Origin: Bombus terrestris
Taxonomy: Eukaryota; Arthropoda; Insecta; Hymenoptera; Apidae
Assembly: GCF_910591885.1 (NCBI RefSeq)
Contig: NW_025963555.1
Span: 2,480,001-2,544,000, forward strand
Length of the DNA: 64,000 bases
Direction: 5' to 3'
The notes under the pieces were generated by a model. It did not search any database, was not told where the DNA came from, and was given only the letters and a program-made list of their open reading frames with translations. The position numbers and the translations under genes are program-made. The stretch's first letter is position 1; every line of letters starts with the position of its first letter. Of the stretch, positions 24,059 through 39,054 are shown piece after piece.

Positions 24059-26999
24059 TGCAAGCCATACACATACCTTATATTGCCTTGCATATACTTC
24101 GCGTTATTACCTAATTTTGTCAGACATTTCGGACATCACATTGCACTGTACGATGTGGAAATAATACTATTTATGTGAAACTATTCATAAACTGTATACA
24201 TTTATCAGTAGGCAACAGGATAAAGACTTCCGGCTCCTCGGGCTGGTGGGAATATTTGAATGTCCCAATGTGCCAAACCGATGGATTGTGACACACCTTT
24301 ACGCGTATCTCGCTCGCTGCGCTCGCTCGAAAACTATAGCCTAACCTAAAACCAATCCATCTTGCGTTCATTATTCGATATGGTGGCGACATATTTCAAA
24401 TTTGGGAACGTGTCGGAACGGATGTGAGGTTGGACTAAATTTTTACGAGCGAGCGGAGCGAGCGAGCAACGGTCACAATTTCCAAGCTATACATATACCT
24501 TATATTGCCTTGCATATATTTCGTGTTATTACCTTATTTTGTCAGCCATTTCGGACATCACATTGCACTGTAGTATGTGGAAATAGTACTATTTATATGA
24601 AACTATTCATAAACTGTAAACATTTGTCAGTAGGCAATAGGATAAAGACTTCCGGCTCATCGGGCTGGTGCGAATATTTGAATGTCCCAATGTGCCAAAC
24701 CGATGGACTGTGACACACTTCTCCGCTTGCCTCGCTCGCCATGCTCGCTCGAAAGCTATAGCCTAACCGAAAACCAATCCCTCTTGCGTTAGTCATTCGA
24801 CATGGAGGCGACTTATTTCAAATTTGGGAACGTGTTGGAGCGGATGTGGGGTTGGACTAAATTTTCACGAGCGAGCGGAGTGAGCGAGCAACGATCACAA
24901 TTTCCAAGCTATACATATACCTTATATTGTCTTGCATATATTTCGTGTTATTACCTACTTTTGTCAGCCATTTCGGACATCATATTGCACTGTGGTATGT
25001 GGAAATAGTACTATTTATGTGAAACTATTCATAAACTGTATACATTGGTCAGTAGGCAATAGGATAAAGACTTCCGGTTCCTCGGGCTGGTGCGAATATT
25101 TGAATGTCCCAATGTGCCAAACCGATGGATTGTGACACACCTTTACGCGGATCTCGCTCGCTGCGCTCGCTCGAAAGCTATAGCCTAACCTAAAACCAAT
25201 CCATCTTACGTTCATTATTCGATATGGTGGCGACATATTTCGAATTTGCGAACGTATCGGATCGGTTGTGAGGATGGACTAGATATTTACAAGCGAGCGG
25301 AGCGAGCGGGTAACGATCACAATTTCCAAGCTATACATATACCTTATATTGCCTTGCATATAATTCGCGTTATTACCTAATTTTGTCAGACATTTCGGAC
25401 ATCACATTGCACTGTACGATGTGGAAATAATACTATTTATGTGAAACTATTCATAAACTGTATACATTTGTCAGTAGGCAATAGGATAAAGACTTCCGGC
25501 TCCTCGGGCTGGTGCGAATATTTGAATGTCCCAATGTGCCAAACCGATGGACTGTGACACACCTCTCCGCGTGCCTCGCTCGCCATGCTCGCTCGAAAGC
25601 TATAGCCTAACCGAAAACCAATCGCTCTTGCGTTAGTCACTCGACATGGAGGCGACTTATTTCAAATTTGGCAACGTGACGGAGCGGATGTGAGGTTGGA
25701 CTAAATTTTCACGAGCGAGCGGAGCGAGCGAGCAACGGTCACAATTTCCAAGCTATACATATACCTTATATTGCCTTGCATATATTTCGTGTTATTACCT
25801 TATTTTGTCAGCCATTTCGGACATCACATTGCACTGTAGTATGTGGAAATAGTACTATTTATGTGAAACTATTCATAAACTGTAAACAATTGTCAGTAGG
25901 CAATAGGATAAATACTTCCGGCTCCTCGGGCTGGTGCGAATATTTCAATGTCCGTATGTGCCAAACCGTTGGTTTTTGACACACCTTTACGCGTATCTCG
26001 CTCGCTGCGCTCGCTCGAAAACTATAGCCTAACCTAAAACCAATCCATCTTACGTTCATTATTCGATATGGTGGCGACATATTTCGAATTTGCGAACGTG
26101 TCTGATCGGTTGTGAGGTTGGACAGGATTTTTACGAGCGAGCGGAGCGAGCGAGCAACGATCACAATTTCCAAGCTATACATATACCGTATATTGCCTTG
26201 CATATATTTCGTGTTATTAACTAATTTTGTCAGACATTTCGGACATCACATTGCACTGTAGTATGTGGAAATAGTACTATTTATGTGAAACTATTCATAA
26301 ACTGTATACATTTATCAGTAGGCAATAGGATAAAGACTTCCGGCTCCTCGGGCTGGTGCGAATATTTGAATGTCCCATTGTGCCAAACCGATGGATTGTG
26401 ACACACCTTTACGCGTATCTCGCTCGCTGCGCTCGCTCGAAAACTATAGCCTAACCTAAAACCAATCCATCTTGCGTTCATTATTCGATATGGTGGCGAC
26501 ATATTTCAAATTTGGGAACGTGTCGGATCGGATGTGAGGTTGGACTAAATTTTTATGAGCGAGCGGAGCGAGCGAGCATCGGTCACAATTTCCAAGCTAT
26601 ACATATACCTTATATTGCCTTGCATATATTTCGTGTTATTACCTTATTTTGTCAGCCATTTCGGACATCACATTGCACTGTGGTATGTGGAAATAGTACT
26701 ATTTATGTGAAACTATTCATAAACTGTAAACATTTGACAGTAGGCAATAGGATAAAGACTTCCGGCTCCTCGGGCTGGTGCGAATATTTCAATGTCCGTA
26801 TGTGCCAAACCGATGGACTGTGACACACCTCTCCGCGTGCCTCGCTCGCCATGCTCGCTCGAAAGCTATAGCCTAACCGAAAACCAATCCCTCTTGCGTT
26901 AGTCACTCGACATGGAGGCGACTTATTTCAAATTTGGGAACGTGTCGGAGCGGATGTGAGGTTGGACTAAATTTTCACGAGCGAGCGGAGCGGGCGAGC

Positions 27000-29900
27000 A
27001 ACGATCACAATTTCCAAGCTATACATATACCTTATATTGCCTTGCATATATTTCGTGTTATTACCTACTTTTGTCAGCCATTTCGGACATCATATTGCAC
27101 TGTGGTATGTGGAAATAGTACTATTTATGTGAAACTATTCATAAACTGTAAACATTTGTCAGTAGGCAATAGGATAAAGACTTTCGGCTCCTCGGGCTTG
27201 TGCGAATATTTCAATGTCCCCATGTGCCAAATAGTTGGATTGTAACATACCTCTCCGCGTCCCTCGCTCGCCGTGCTCGCTCGAAAGCTATAGCCTAACC
27301 GAAAACCAATCGCTCTTGCGTTAGTCATTCGACATGGAGGCGACTTATTTCCAATTTGGGAACGTGTCTGGACGGATGTGAGGTTGGACTAAATTTTTAC
27401 GAGCGAGCGGAGCGAGCGAGCAACTGTCACAATTTCCAAGCTATACATATACCTTATATTGCCTTGCATATATTTCGTGTTATTACCTTATTTTGTCAGC
27501 CATTTCGGACATCACATTGCACTGTAGTATGTGGAAATAGTACTATTTATGTGAAACTATTCATAAACTGTAAACATTTGTCAGTAGGCAATAGGATAAA
27601 TACTTCCGGCTCCTCGGGCTGGTGCGAATATTTCAATGTCCGTATGTGCCAAACCGTTGGTTTGTGACACACCTTTACGCGGATCTCGCTCGCTGCGCTC
27701 GCTCGAAAGCTATAGCCTAACCTAAAACCAATCCATCTTACGTTCATTATTCGATATGGTGGCGACATATTTCGAATTTGCGAACGTGTCTGATCGGTTG
27801 TGAGGTTGGACAGGATTTTTACGAGCGAGCGGAGCGAGCGAGCAACGATCACAATTTCCAAGCTATACATATACCGTATATTGCCTTGCATATATTTCTT
27901 GTTATTAACTAATTTTGTCAGACATTTCGGACATCACATTGCACTGTAGTATGTGGAAATAGTACTATTTATGTGAAACTATTCATAAACTGTATACATT
28001 TATCAGTAGGCAATAGGATAAAGACTTCCGGCTCCTCGGGCTGGTGCGAATATTTGAATGTCCCAATGTGCCAAACCGATGGATTGTGACATACCTTCAC
28101 GCGTACCTCGCTCGCTGCGCTCGCTCGGGAACTATAGCCTAACCTAAAACCATTCCCTCTTGCGTGCGTTATTCGATATGGAGGCGACATATTTCAAATT
28201 TGGGAACGTGTCGGATCGGATGTGAGGTTGGACTAAATTTTATTGAGCGAGCGGAGCGAGCGAGCGTCGGTCACAATTTCCAAGCTATACATATACCTTA
28301 TATTGCCTTGCATATATTTCGTGTTATTACCTTATTTTGTCAGCCATTTCGGACATCACATTGCACTGTGGTATGTGGAAATAGTACTATTTATGTGAAA
28401 CTATTCATAAACTGTAAACATTTGTCAGTAGGCAATAGGATAAAGACTTCCGGCTCCTCGGGCTGGTGCGAATATTTCAATGTCCGTATGTGCCAAACCG
28501 ATGGACTGTGACACACCTCTCCGCGTGCCTCGCTCGCCATGCTCGCTCGAAAGCTATAGCCTAACCGAAAACCAATCCCTCTTGCGTTAGTCACTCGACA
28601 TGGAGGCGACTTATTTCAAATTTGGGAACGTGTCGGAGCGGATGTGAGGTTGGACTAAATTTTCACGAGCGAGCGGAGCGGGCGAGCAACGATCACAATT
28701 ACCAAGCTATACATATACCTTATATTGCCTTGCATATATTTCGTGTTATTACCTACTTTTGTCAGCCATTTCGGACATCATATTGCACTGTGGTATGTGG
28801 AAATAGTACTATTTATGTGAAACTATTCATAAACTGTAAACATTTGTCAGTAGGCAATAGGATAAAGACTTTCGGCTCCTCGGGCTTGTGCGAATATTTC
28901 AATGTCCCCATGTGCCAAATAGTTGGATTGTAACACACCTCTCCGCGTCCCTCGCTCGCCGTGCTCGCTCGAGAGCTTTAGCCTAACCGAAAACCAATCC
29001 CTCTTGCGTTAGTCATTCGACATGGAGGCGACTTATTTCAAATTTGGGAACGTGTCTGGTCGGATGTGAGGTTGGACTAAATTTTTACGAGCGAGCGGAG
29101 CGAGCGAGCAACGATCACAATTTCCAAGCTATACATATACCTTATATTGCCTTGCATATAATTCGCGTTATTACCTAATTTTGTCAGACATTTCGGACAT
29201 CACATTGCACTGTACGATGTGGAAATAATACTATTTATGTGAAACTATTCATAAACTGTATACATTTGTCAGTAGGCAATAGGATAAAGACTTCCGGCTC
29301 CTCGGGCTGGTGCGAATATTTGAATGTCCCAATGTGCCAAACCGATGGATTGTGACACACCTTTACGCGTATCTCGCTCGCTGCGCTCGCTCGAAAGCTA
29401 TAGCCTAACCTAAAACCAATCCATCTTGCGTTCATTATTCGATATGGTGGCGACATATTTCGAATTTGCGGACGTATCGGATCGGTTGTGAGGATGGACT
29501 AGATTTTTACAAGCGAGCGGAGCGAGCGGGCAACGATCACAATTTCCAAGCTATACATATACCTTATATTGCCTTGCATATATTTCGTGTTATTACCTAC
29601 TTTTGTCAGCCATTTCGGACATCATATTGCACTGTGGTATGTGGAAATAGTACTATTTATGTGAAACTATTCATAAACTGTAAACATTTGTCAGTAGGCA
29701 ATAGGATAAAGACTTTCGGCTCCTCGGGCTTGTGCGAATATTTCAATGTCCCCATGTGCCAAATAGTTGGATTGTAACATACCTCTCCGCGTCCCTCGCT
29801 CGCCGTGCTCGCTCGAAAGCTATAGCCTAACCGAAAACCAATCGCTCTTGCGTTAGTCATTCGACATGGAGGCGACTTATTTCCAATTTGGGAACGTGTC

Positions 29901-32112
29901 TGGACGGATGTGAGGTTGGACTAAATTTTTACGAGCGAGCGGAGCGAGCGAGCAACTGTCACAATTTCCAAGCTATACATATACCTTATATTGCCTTGCA
30001 TATATTTCGTGTTATTACCTTATTTTGTCAGCCATTTCGGACATCACATTGCACTGTAGTATGTGGAAATAGTACTATTTATGTGAAACTATTCATAAAC
30101 TGTAAACATTTGTCAGTAGGCAATAGGATAAATACTTCCGGCTCCTCGGGCTGGTGCGAATATTTCAATGTCCGTATGTGCCAAACCGTTGGTTTGTGAC
30201 ACACCTTTACGCGGATCTCGCTCGCTGCGCTCGCTCGAAAGCTATAGCCTAACCTAAAACCAATCCATCTTACGTTCATTATTCGATATGGTGGCGACAT
30301 ATTTCGAATTTGCGAACGTGTCTGATCGGTTGTGAGGTTGGACAGGATTTTTACGAGCGAGCGGAGCGAGCGAGCAACGATCACAATTTCCAAGCTATAC
30401 ATATACCGTATATTGCCTTGCATATATTTCTTGTTATTAACTAATTTTGTCAGACATTTCGGACATCACATTGCACTGTAGTATGTGGAAATAGTACTAT
30501 TTATGTGAAACTATTCATAAACTGTATACATTTATCAGTAGGCAATAGGATAAAGACTTCCGGCTCCTCGGGCTGGTGCGAATATTTGAATGTCCCAATG
30601 TGCCAAACCGATGGATTGTGACATACCTTCACGCGTACCTCGCTCGCTGCGCTCGCTCGGGAACTATAGCCTAACCTAAAACCATTCCCTCTTGCGTGCG
30701 TTATTCGATATGGAGGCGACATATTTCAAATTTGGGAACGTGTCGGATCGGATGTGAGGTTGGACTAAATTTTATTGAGCGAGCGGAGCGAGCGAGCGTC
30801 GGTCACAATTTCCAAGCTATACATATACCTTATATTGCCTTGCATATATTTCGTGTTATTACCTTATTTTGTCAGCCATTTCGGACATCACATTGCACTG
30901 TGGTATGTGGAAATAGTACTATTTATGTGAAACTATTCATAAACTGTAAACATTTGACAGTAGGCAATAGGATAAAGACTTCCGGCTCCTCGGGCTGGTG
31001 CGAATATTTCAATGTCCGTATGTGCCAAACCGATGGACTGTGACACACCTCTCCGCGTGCCTCGCTCGCCATGCTCGCTCGAAAGCTATAGCCTAACCGA
31101 AAACCAATCCCTCTTGCGTTAGTCACTCGACATGGAGGCGACTTATTTCAAATTTGGGAACGTGTCGGAGCGGATGTGAGGTTGGACTAAATTTTCACGA
31201 GCGAGCGGAGCGGGCGAGCAACGATCACAATTACCAAGCTATACATATACCTTATATTGCCTTGCATATATTTCGTGTTATTACCTACTTTTGTCAGCCA
31301 TTTCGGACATCACATTGCACTGTGGTATGTGGAAATAGTACTATTTATGTGAAACTATTCATAAACTGTAAACATTTGTCAGTAGGCAATAGGATAAAGA
31401 CTTTCGGCTCCTCGGGCTTGTGCGAATATTTCAATGTCCCCATGTGCCAAATAGTTGGATTGTAACACACCTCTCCGCGTCCCTCGCTCGCCGTGCTCGC
31501 TCGAGAGCTTTAGCCTAACCGAAAACCAATCCCTCTTGCGTTAGTCATTCGACATGGAGGCGACTTATTTCAAATTTGGGAACGTGTCTGGTCGGATGTG
31601 AGGTTGGACTAAATTTTTACGAGCGAGCGGAGCGAGCGAGCAACGATCACAATTTCCAAGCTATACATATACCTTATATTGCCTTGCATATAATTCGCGT
31701 TATTACCTAATTTTGTCAGACATTTCGGACATCACATTGCACTGTACGATGTGGAAATAATACTATTTATGTGAAACTATTCATAAACTGTATACATTTG
31801 TCAGTAGGCAATAGGATAAAGACTTCCGGCTCCTCGGGCTGGTGCGAATATTTGAATGTCCCAATGTGCCAAACCGATGGATTGTGACACACCTTTACGC
31901 GTATCTCGCTCGCTGCGCTCGCTCGAAAGCTATAGCCTAACCTAAAACCAATCCATCTTGCGTTCATTATTCGATATGGTGGCGACATATTTCGAATTTG
32001 CGGACGTATCGGATCGGTTGTGAGGATGGACTAGATTTTTACAAGCGAGCGGAGCGAGCGGGCAACGATCACAATTTCCAAGCTATACATATACCTTATA
32101 TTGCCTTGCATA
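27000..32112 (+). repeat. Doubled 6-monomer higher-order unit (2 x 2,532 bp), second locus
   Basis: 27000-29531 recurs directly at 29532-32063, with homology running to about 32112. Shared private markers include TCCAATTTGGG, CAACTGTCAC, TTTATTGAGCGAG, GACATACCTTCACGCG and CGAGAGCTTTAGCC. A few single-base differences are visible, for example T at 28425 facing A at 30957. The joint lies at the right foldback arm, where GCGGGCGAGC meets GCGAGCGGGC. Confidence 0.9.
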
Positions 32113-35100
32113 TAATTCGCGTTATTACCTAATTTTGCCAGACATTTCGGACATCACATTGCACTGTACGATGTGGAAATAATACTATTTATGTGAAACT
32201 ATTCATAAACTGTATACATTTGTCAGTAGGCAATAGGATAAAGACTTCCGGCTCCTCGGGCTGGTGCGAATATTTGAATGTCCCAATGTGCCAAACCGAT
32301 GGACTGTGACACACCTCTCCGCGTGCCTCGCTCGCCATGCTCGCTCGAAAGCTATAGCCTAACCGAAAACCAATCGCTCTTGCGTTAGTCACTCGACATG
32401 GAGGCGACTTATTTCAAATTTGGCAACGTGACGGAGCGGATGTGAGGTTGGACTAAATTTTCACGAGCGAGCGGAGCGAGCGAGCAACGGTCACAATTTC
32501 CAAGCTATACATATACCTTATATTGCCTTGCATATAATTCGCGTTATTACCTAATTTTGTCAGACATTTCGGACATCACATTGCACTGTAGTATGTGGAA
32601 ATAGTACTATTTATGTGAAACTATTCATAAACTGTAAACATTTGTCAGTAGGCAATAGGATAAATACTTCCTGCTCCTCGGGCTGGTGCGAATATTTCAA
32701 TGTCCGTATCTGCCAAACCGTTGGTTTGTGACACACCTTTACGCGTATCTCGCTCGCTGCGCTCGCTCGAAAACTATAGCCTAAGCTAAAACCAATCCAT
32801 CTTACGTTCATTATTCGATATGGTGGCGACATATTTCGAATTTGCGAACGTGTCTGATCGGTTGTGAGGTTGGACAGGATTTTTACGAGCGAGCGGAGCG
32901 AGCGAGCAACGATCACAATTTCCAAGCTATACATATACCGTATATTGCCTTGCATATATTTCGTGTTATTAACTAATTTTGTCAGACATTTCGGACATCA
33001 CATTGCACTGTAGTATGTGGAAATAGTACTATTTATGTGAAACTATTCATAAACTGTATACATTTATCAGTAGGCAATAGGATAAAGACTTCCGGCTCCT
33101 CGGGCTGGTGCGAATATTAGAATGTCCCAATGTGCCAAACCGATGGATTGTGACACACCTTTACGCGTATCTCGCTCGCTGCGCTCGCTCGAAAACTATA
33201 GCCTAACCTAAAACCAATCCATCTTGCGTTCATTATTCGATATGGTGGCGACTTATTTCAAATTTGGGAACGTGTCGGAGCGGATGTGAGGTTGGACTAA
33301 ATTTTCACGAGCGAGCGGAGCGGGCGAGCAACGATCACAATTACCAAGCTATACATATACCTTATATTGCCTTGCATATATTTCGTGTTATTACCTACTT
33401 TTGTCAGCCATTTCGGACATCATATTGCACTGTGGTATGTGGAAATAGTACTATTTATGTGAAACTATTCATAAACTGTAAACATTTGTCAGTAGGCAAT
33501 AGGATAAAGACTTTCGGCTCCTCGGGCTTGTGCGAATATTTCAATGTCCCCATGTGCCAAATAGTTGGATTGTAACACACCTCTCCGCGTCCCTCGCTCG
33601 CCGTGCTCGCTCGAGAGCTTTAGCCTAACCGAAAACCAATCCCTCTTGCGTCAGTCATTCGACATGGAGGCGACTTATTTCAAATTTGGGAACGTGTCTG
33701 GTCGGATGTGAGGTTGGACTAAATTTTTACGAGCGAGCGGAGCGAGCGAGCAACGATCACAATTTCCAAGCTATACATATACCTTATATTGCCTTGCATA
33801 TAATTCGCGTTATTACCTAATTTTGTCAGACATTTCGGACATCACATTGCACTGTACGATGTGGAAATAATACTATTTATGTGAAACTATTCATAAACTG
33901 TATACATTTGTCAGTAGGCAATAGGATAAAGACTTCCGGCTCCTCGGGCTGGTGCGAATATTTGAATGTCCCAATGTGCCAAACCGATGGATTGTGACAC
34001 ACCTTTACGCGTATCTCGCTCGCTGCGCTCGCTCGAAAGCTATAGCCTAACCTAAAACCAATCCATCTTGCGTTCATTATTCGATATGGTGGCGACATAT
34101 TTCGAATTTGCGGACGTATCGGATCGGTTGTGAGGATGGACTAGATTTTTACAAGCGAGCGGAGCGAGCGGGCAACGATCACAATTTCCAAGCTATACAT
34201 ATACCTTATATTGCCTTGCATATAATTCGCGTTATTACCTAATTTTGCCAGACATTTCGGACATCACATTGCACTGTACGATGTGGAAATAATACTATTT
34301 ATGTGAAACTATTCATAAACTGTATACATTTGTCAGTAGGCAATAGGATAAAGACTTCCGGCTCCTCGGGCTGGTGCGAATATTTGAATGTCCCAATGTG
34401 CCAAACCGATGGACTGTGACACACCTCTCCGCGTGCCTCGCTCGCCATGCTCGCTCGAAAGCTATAGCCTAACCGAAAACCAATCGCTCTTGCGTTAGTC
34501 ACTCGACATGGAGGCGACTTATTTCAAATTTGGCAACGTGACGGAGCGGATGTGAGGTTGGACTAAATTTTCACGAGCGAGCGGAGCGAGCGAGCAACGG
34601 TCACAATTTCCAAGCTATACATATACCTTATATTGCCTTGCATATAATTCGCGTTATTACCTAATTTTGTCAGACATTTCGGACATCACATTGCACTGTA
34701 GTATGTGGAAATAGTACTATTTATGTGAAACTATTCATAAACTGTAAACATTTGTCAGTAGGCAATAGGATAAATACTTCCTGCTCCTCGGGCTGGTGCG
34801 AATATTTCAATGTCCGTATCTGCCAAACCGTTGGTTTGTGACACACCTTTACGCGTATCTCGCTCGCTGCGCTCGCTCGAAAACTATAGCCTAAGCTAAA
34901 ACCAATCCATCTTACGTTCATTATTCGATATGGTGGCGACATATTTCGAATTTGCGAACGTGTCTGATCGGTTGTGATGTTGGACAGGATTTTTACGAGC
35001 GAGCGGAGCGAGCGAGCAACGATCACAATTTCCAAGCTATACATATACCGTATATTGCCTTGCATATATTTCGTGTTATTAACTAATTTTGTCAGACATT

Positions 35101-35362
35101 TCGGACATCACATTGCACTGTAGTATGTGGAAATAGTACTATTTATGTGAAACTATTCATAAACTGTATACATTTATCAGTAGGCAATAGGATAAAGACT
35201 TCCGGCTCCTCGGGCTGGTGCGAATATTAGAATGTCCCAATGTGCCAAACCGATGGATTGTGACACACCTTTACGCGTATCTCGCTCGCTGCGCTCGCTC
35301 GAAAACTATAGCCTAACCTAAAACCAATCCATCTTGCGTTCATTATTCGATATGGTGGCGAC
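31140..35362 (+). repeat. Doubled 5-monomer higher-order unit (2 x 2,110 bp), second locus
   Basis: 31140-33249 recurs at 33250-35359, overlapping the end of the doubled 6-mer. Shared markers include GAATATTAGAATG, CTTCCTGCTCC, CCTAAGCTAAAACC and TTTGCCAGAC. G at 32868 faces T at 34978. The joint is recognisable as TATGGTGGCGACTTATTT near 33241, a type A/type B chimera exactly at the foldback centre. Confidence 0.9.
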
Positions 35363-36100
35363 ATATTTCAAATTTGGGTACGTGTCGGATCGGATGTGAG
35401 GTTGGAATAAATTTTTATGAGCGAGCGGAGCGAGCGAGCATCGGTCACAATTTCCAAGCTATACATATACCTTATATTGCCTTGCATATATTTCGTGTTA
35501 TTACCTTATTTTGTCAGCCATTTCGGACATCACATTGCACTGTGGTATGTGGAAATAGTACTATTTATGTGAAACTATTCATAAACTGTAAACATTTGAC
35601 AGTAGGCAATAGGATAAAGACTTCCGGCTCCTCGGGCTGGTGCGAATATTTCAATGTCCGTATGTGCCAAACCGATGGACTGTGACACACCTCTCCGCGT
35701 GCCTCGCTCGCCATGCTCGCTCGAAAGCTATAGCCTAACCGAAAACCAATCCCTCTTGCGTTAGTCACTCGACATGGAGGCGACTTATTTCAAATTTGGG
35801 AACGTGTCGGAGCGGATGTGAGGTTGGACTAAATTTTCACGAGCGAGCGGAGCGGGCGAGCAACGATCACAATTTCCAAGCTATACATATACCTTATATT
35901 GCCTTGCATATATTTCGTGTTATTACCTACTTTTGTCAGCCATTTCGGACATCACATTGCACTGTGGTATGTGGAAATAGTACTATTTATGTGAAACTAT
36001 TCATAAACTGTAAACATTTGTCAGTAGGCAATAGGATAAAGACTTTCGGCTCCTCGGGCTTGTGCGAATATTTCAATGTCCCCATGTGCCAAATAGTTGG
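33990..36100 (+). repeat. 7-monomer-spaced block, copy 1
   Basis: This interval matches 36944-39054 at offset 2,954 bp (7 monomers), apart from patches. In one, 34937-34980 reads TTCGAATTTGCGAACGTGTC where the partner has TTCAAATTTGGGAACGTGTC. Shared markers include CTTCCTGCTCC, CATTTGACAG and GAATATTAGAATG. Edges are approximate. Confidence 0.7.
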
Positions 36101-36740
36101 ATTGTGACACACCTCTCCGCGTCCCTCGCTCGCCATGCTCGCTCGAAAGCTATAGCCTAACCGAAAACCAATCCCTCTTGCGTTAGTCATTCGACATGGA
36201 GGCGACTTATTTCAAATTTGGGAACGTGTCTGGTCGGATGTGAGGTTGGACTAAATTTTTACGAGCGAGCGGAGCGAGCGAGCAACTGTCACAATTTCCA
36301 AGCTATACATATACCTTATATTGCCTTGCATATATTTCGTGTTATTACCTTATTTTGTCAGCCATTTCTGACATCACATTGCACTGTAGTATGTGGAAAT
36401 AGTACTATTTATGTGAAACTATTCATAAACTGTAAACATTTGTCAGTAGGCAATAGGATAAATACTTCCGGCTCCTCGGGCTGGTGCGAATATTTCAATG
36501 TCCGTATGTGCCAAACCGATGGATTGTGACACACCTTTACGCGTACCTCGCTCGCTGCGCTCGCTCGAAAACTATAGCCTAACCTAAAACCAATCCATCT
36601 TGCGGTCATTATTCGATATGGTGGCGACATATTTCAAATTTGGGAACGTGGCGGATCGGATGTGAGGTTGGACTAAATTTTCACGAGCGAGCGGAGCGAG
36701 CGAGCAACGATCACAATTTCCAAGCTATACATATACCTTA

Positions 36741-36774
36741 TATTACCTTGCACATATTTCGTGTTATTAGCTAC
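36741..36774 (+). repeat. Diagnostic spacer variant marking a monomer lineage
   Basis: TATTACCTTGCACATATTTC followed by GTGTTATTAGC replaces the usual TATTGCCTTGCATATATTTC and GTGTTATTACC. The same variant occurs at 48557, 51511 and 54887, that is at spacings of 28, 7 and 8 monomers. It traces the movement of one monomer lineage across 18 kb. Confidence 0.8.
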
Positions 36775-36943
36775 TTTTGTCAGCCATTTCGGACATCATA
36801 TTGCACTGTAGTATGTGGAAATAGTACTATTTATGTGAAACTATTCAGAAACTGTAAACATTTGTCAGTAGGCAATAGGATAAATACTTCCGGCTCCTCG
36901 GGCTGGTGCGAATATTTCAATGTCCGTATGTGCCAAACCGTTG

Positions 36944-39054
36944 GTTTGTGACACACCTTTACGCGTATCTCGCTCGCTGCGCTCGCTCGAAAGCTATAGC
37001 CTAACCTAAAACCAATCCATCTTGCGTTCATTATTCGATATGGTGGCGACATATTTCGAATTTGCGGACGTATCGGATCGGTTGTGAGGATGGACTAGAT
37101 TTTTACAAGCGAGCGGAGCGAGCGGGCAACGATCACAATTTCCAAGCTATACATATACCTTATATTGCCTTGCATATAATTCGCGTTATTACCTAATTTT
37201 GTCAGACATTTCGGACATCACATTGCACTGTACGATGTGGAAATAATACTATTTATGTGAAACTATTCATAAACTGTATACATTTGTCAGTAGGCAATAG
37301 GATAAAGACTTCCGGCTCCTCGGGCTGGTGCGAATATTTGAATGTCCCAATGTGCCAAACCGATGGACTGTGACACACCTCTCCGCGTGCCTCGCTCGCC
37401 ATGCTCGCTCGAAAGCTATAGCCTAACCGAAAACCAATCGCTCTTGCGTTAGTCACTCGACATGGAGGCGACTTATTTCAAATTTGGCAACGTGACGGAG
37501 CGGATGTGAGGTTGGACTAAATTTTCACGAGCGAGCGGAGCGAGCGAGCAACGGTCACAATTTCCAAGCTATACATATACCTTATATTGCCTTGCATATA
37601 ATTCGCGTTATTACCTAATTTTGTCAGACATTTCGGACATCACATTGCACTGTAGTATGTGGAAATAGTACTATTTATGTGAAACTATTCATAAACTGTA
37701 AACATTTGTCAGTAGGCAATAGGATAAATACTTCCTGCTCCTCGGGCTGGTGCGAATATTTCAATGTCCGTATCTGCCAAACCGTTGGTTTGTGACACAC
37801 CTTTACGCGTATCTCGCTCGCTGCACTCGCTCGAAAACTATAGCCTAACCTAAAACCAATCCATCTTACGTTCATTATTCGATATGGTGGCGACATATTT
37901 CAAATTTGGGAACGTGTCGGATCGGTTGTGAGGTTGGACAGGATTTTTACGAGCGAGCGGAGCGAGCGAGCAACGATCACAATTTCCAAGCTATACATAT
38001 ACCGTATATTGCCTTGCATATATTTCGTGTTATTAACTAATTTTGTCAGACATTTCGGACATCACATTGCACTGTAGTATGTGGAAATAGTACTATTTAT
38101 GTGAAACTATTCATAAACTGTATACATTTATCAGTAGGCAATAGGATAAAGACTTCCGGCTCCTCGGGCTGGTGCGAATATTAGAATGTCCCAATGTGCC
38201 AAACCGATGGATTGTGACACACCTTTACGCGTATCTCGCTCGCTGCGCTCGCTCGAAAGCTATAGCCTAACCTAAAACCAATCCATCTTGCGTTCATTAT
38301 TCGATATGGTGGCGACATATTTCAAATTTGGGAACGTGTCGGATCGGATGTGAGGTTGGACTAAATTTTTATGAGCGAGCGGAGCGAGCGAGCATCGGTC
38401 ACAATTTCCAAGCTATACATATACCTTATATTGCCTTGCATATATTTCGTGTTATTACCTTATTTTGTCAGCCATTTCGGACATCACATTGCACTGTGGT
38501 ATGTGGAAATAGTACTATTTATGTGAAACTATTCATAAACTGTAAACATTTGACAGTAGGCAATAGGATAAAGACTTCCGGCTCCTCGGGCTGGTGCGAA
38601 TATTTCAATGTCCGTATGTGCCAAACCGATGGACTGTGACACACCTCTCCGCGTGCCTCGCTCGCCATGCTCGCTCGAAAGCTATAGCCTAACCGAAAAC
38701 CAATCCCTCTTGCGTTAGTCACTCGACATGGAGGCGACTTATTTCAAATTTGGGAACGTGTCGGAGCGGATGTGAGGTTGGACTAAATTTTCACGAGCGA
38801 GCGGAGCGGGCGAGCAACGATCACAATTTCCAAGCTATACATATACCTTATATTGCCTTGCATATATTTCGTGTTATTACCTACTTTTGTCAGCCATTTC
38901 GGACATCATATTGCACTGTGGTATGTGGAAATAGTACTATTTATGTGAAACTATTCATAAACTGTAAACATTTGTCAGTAGGCAATAGGATAAAGACTTT
39001 CGGCTCCTCGGGCTTGTGCGAATATTTCAATGTCCCCATGTGCCAAATAGTTGG
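36944..39054 (+). repeat. 7-monomer-spaced block, copy 2
   Basis: This is the partner of 33990-36100. Near its left end it also matches the monomers around 41683-42500, 11 monomers downstream, so it belongs to a family of related segments and not to a simple pair. Confidence 0.7.

Noticed and set aside
14690..35362. Doubled 5- and 6-mers as pure assembly artefacts
   Set aside because: The copies carry single-base differences (for example 15711/18243, 20400/22510, 28425/30957, 32868/34978), and homology overlaps the joints as expected for unequal exchange. Not excluded without read data, but not the preferred reading.
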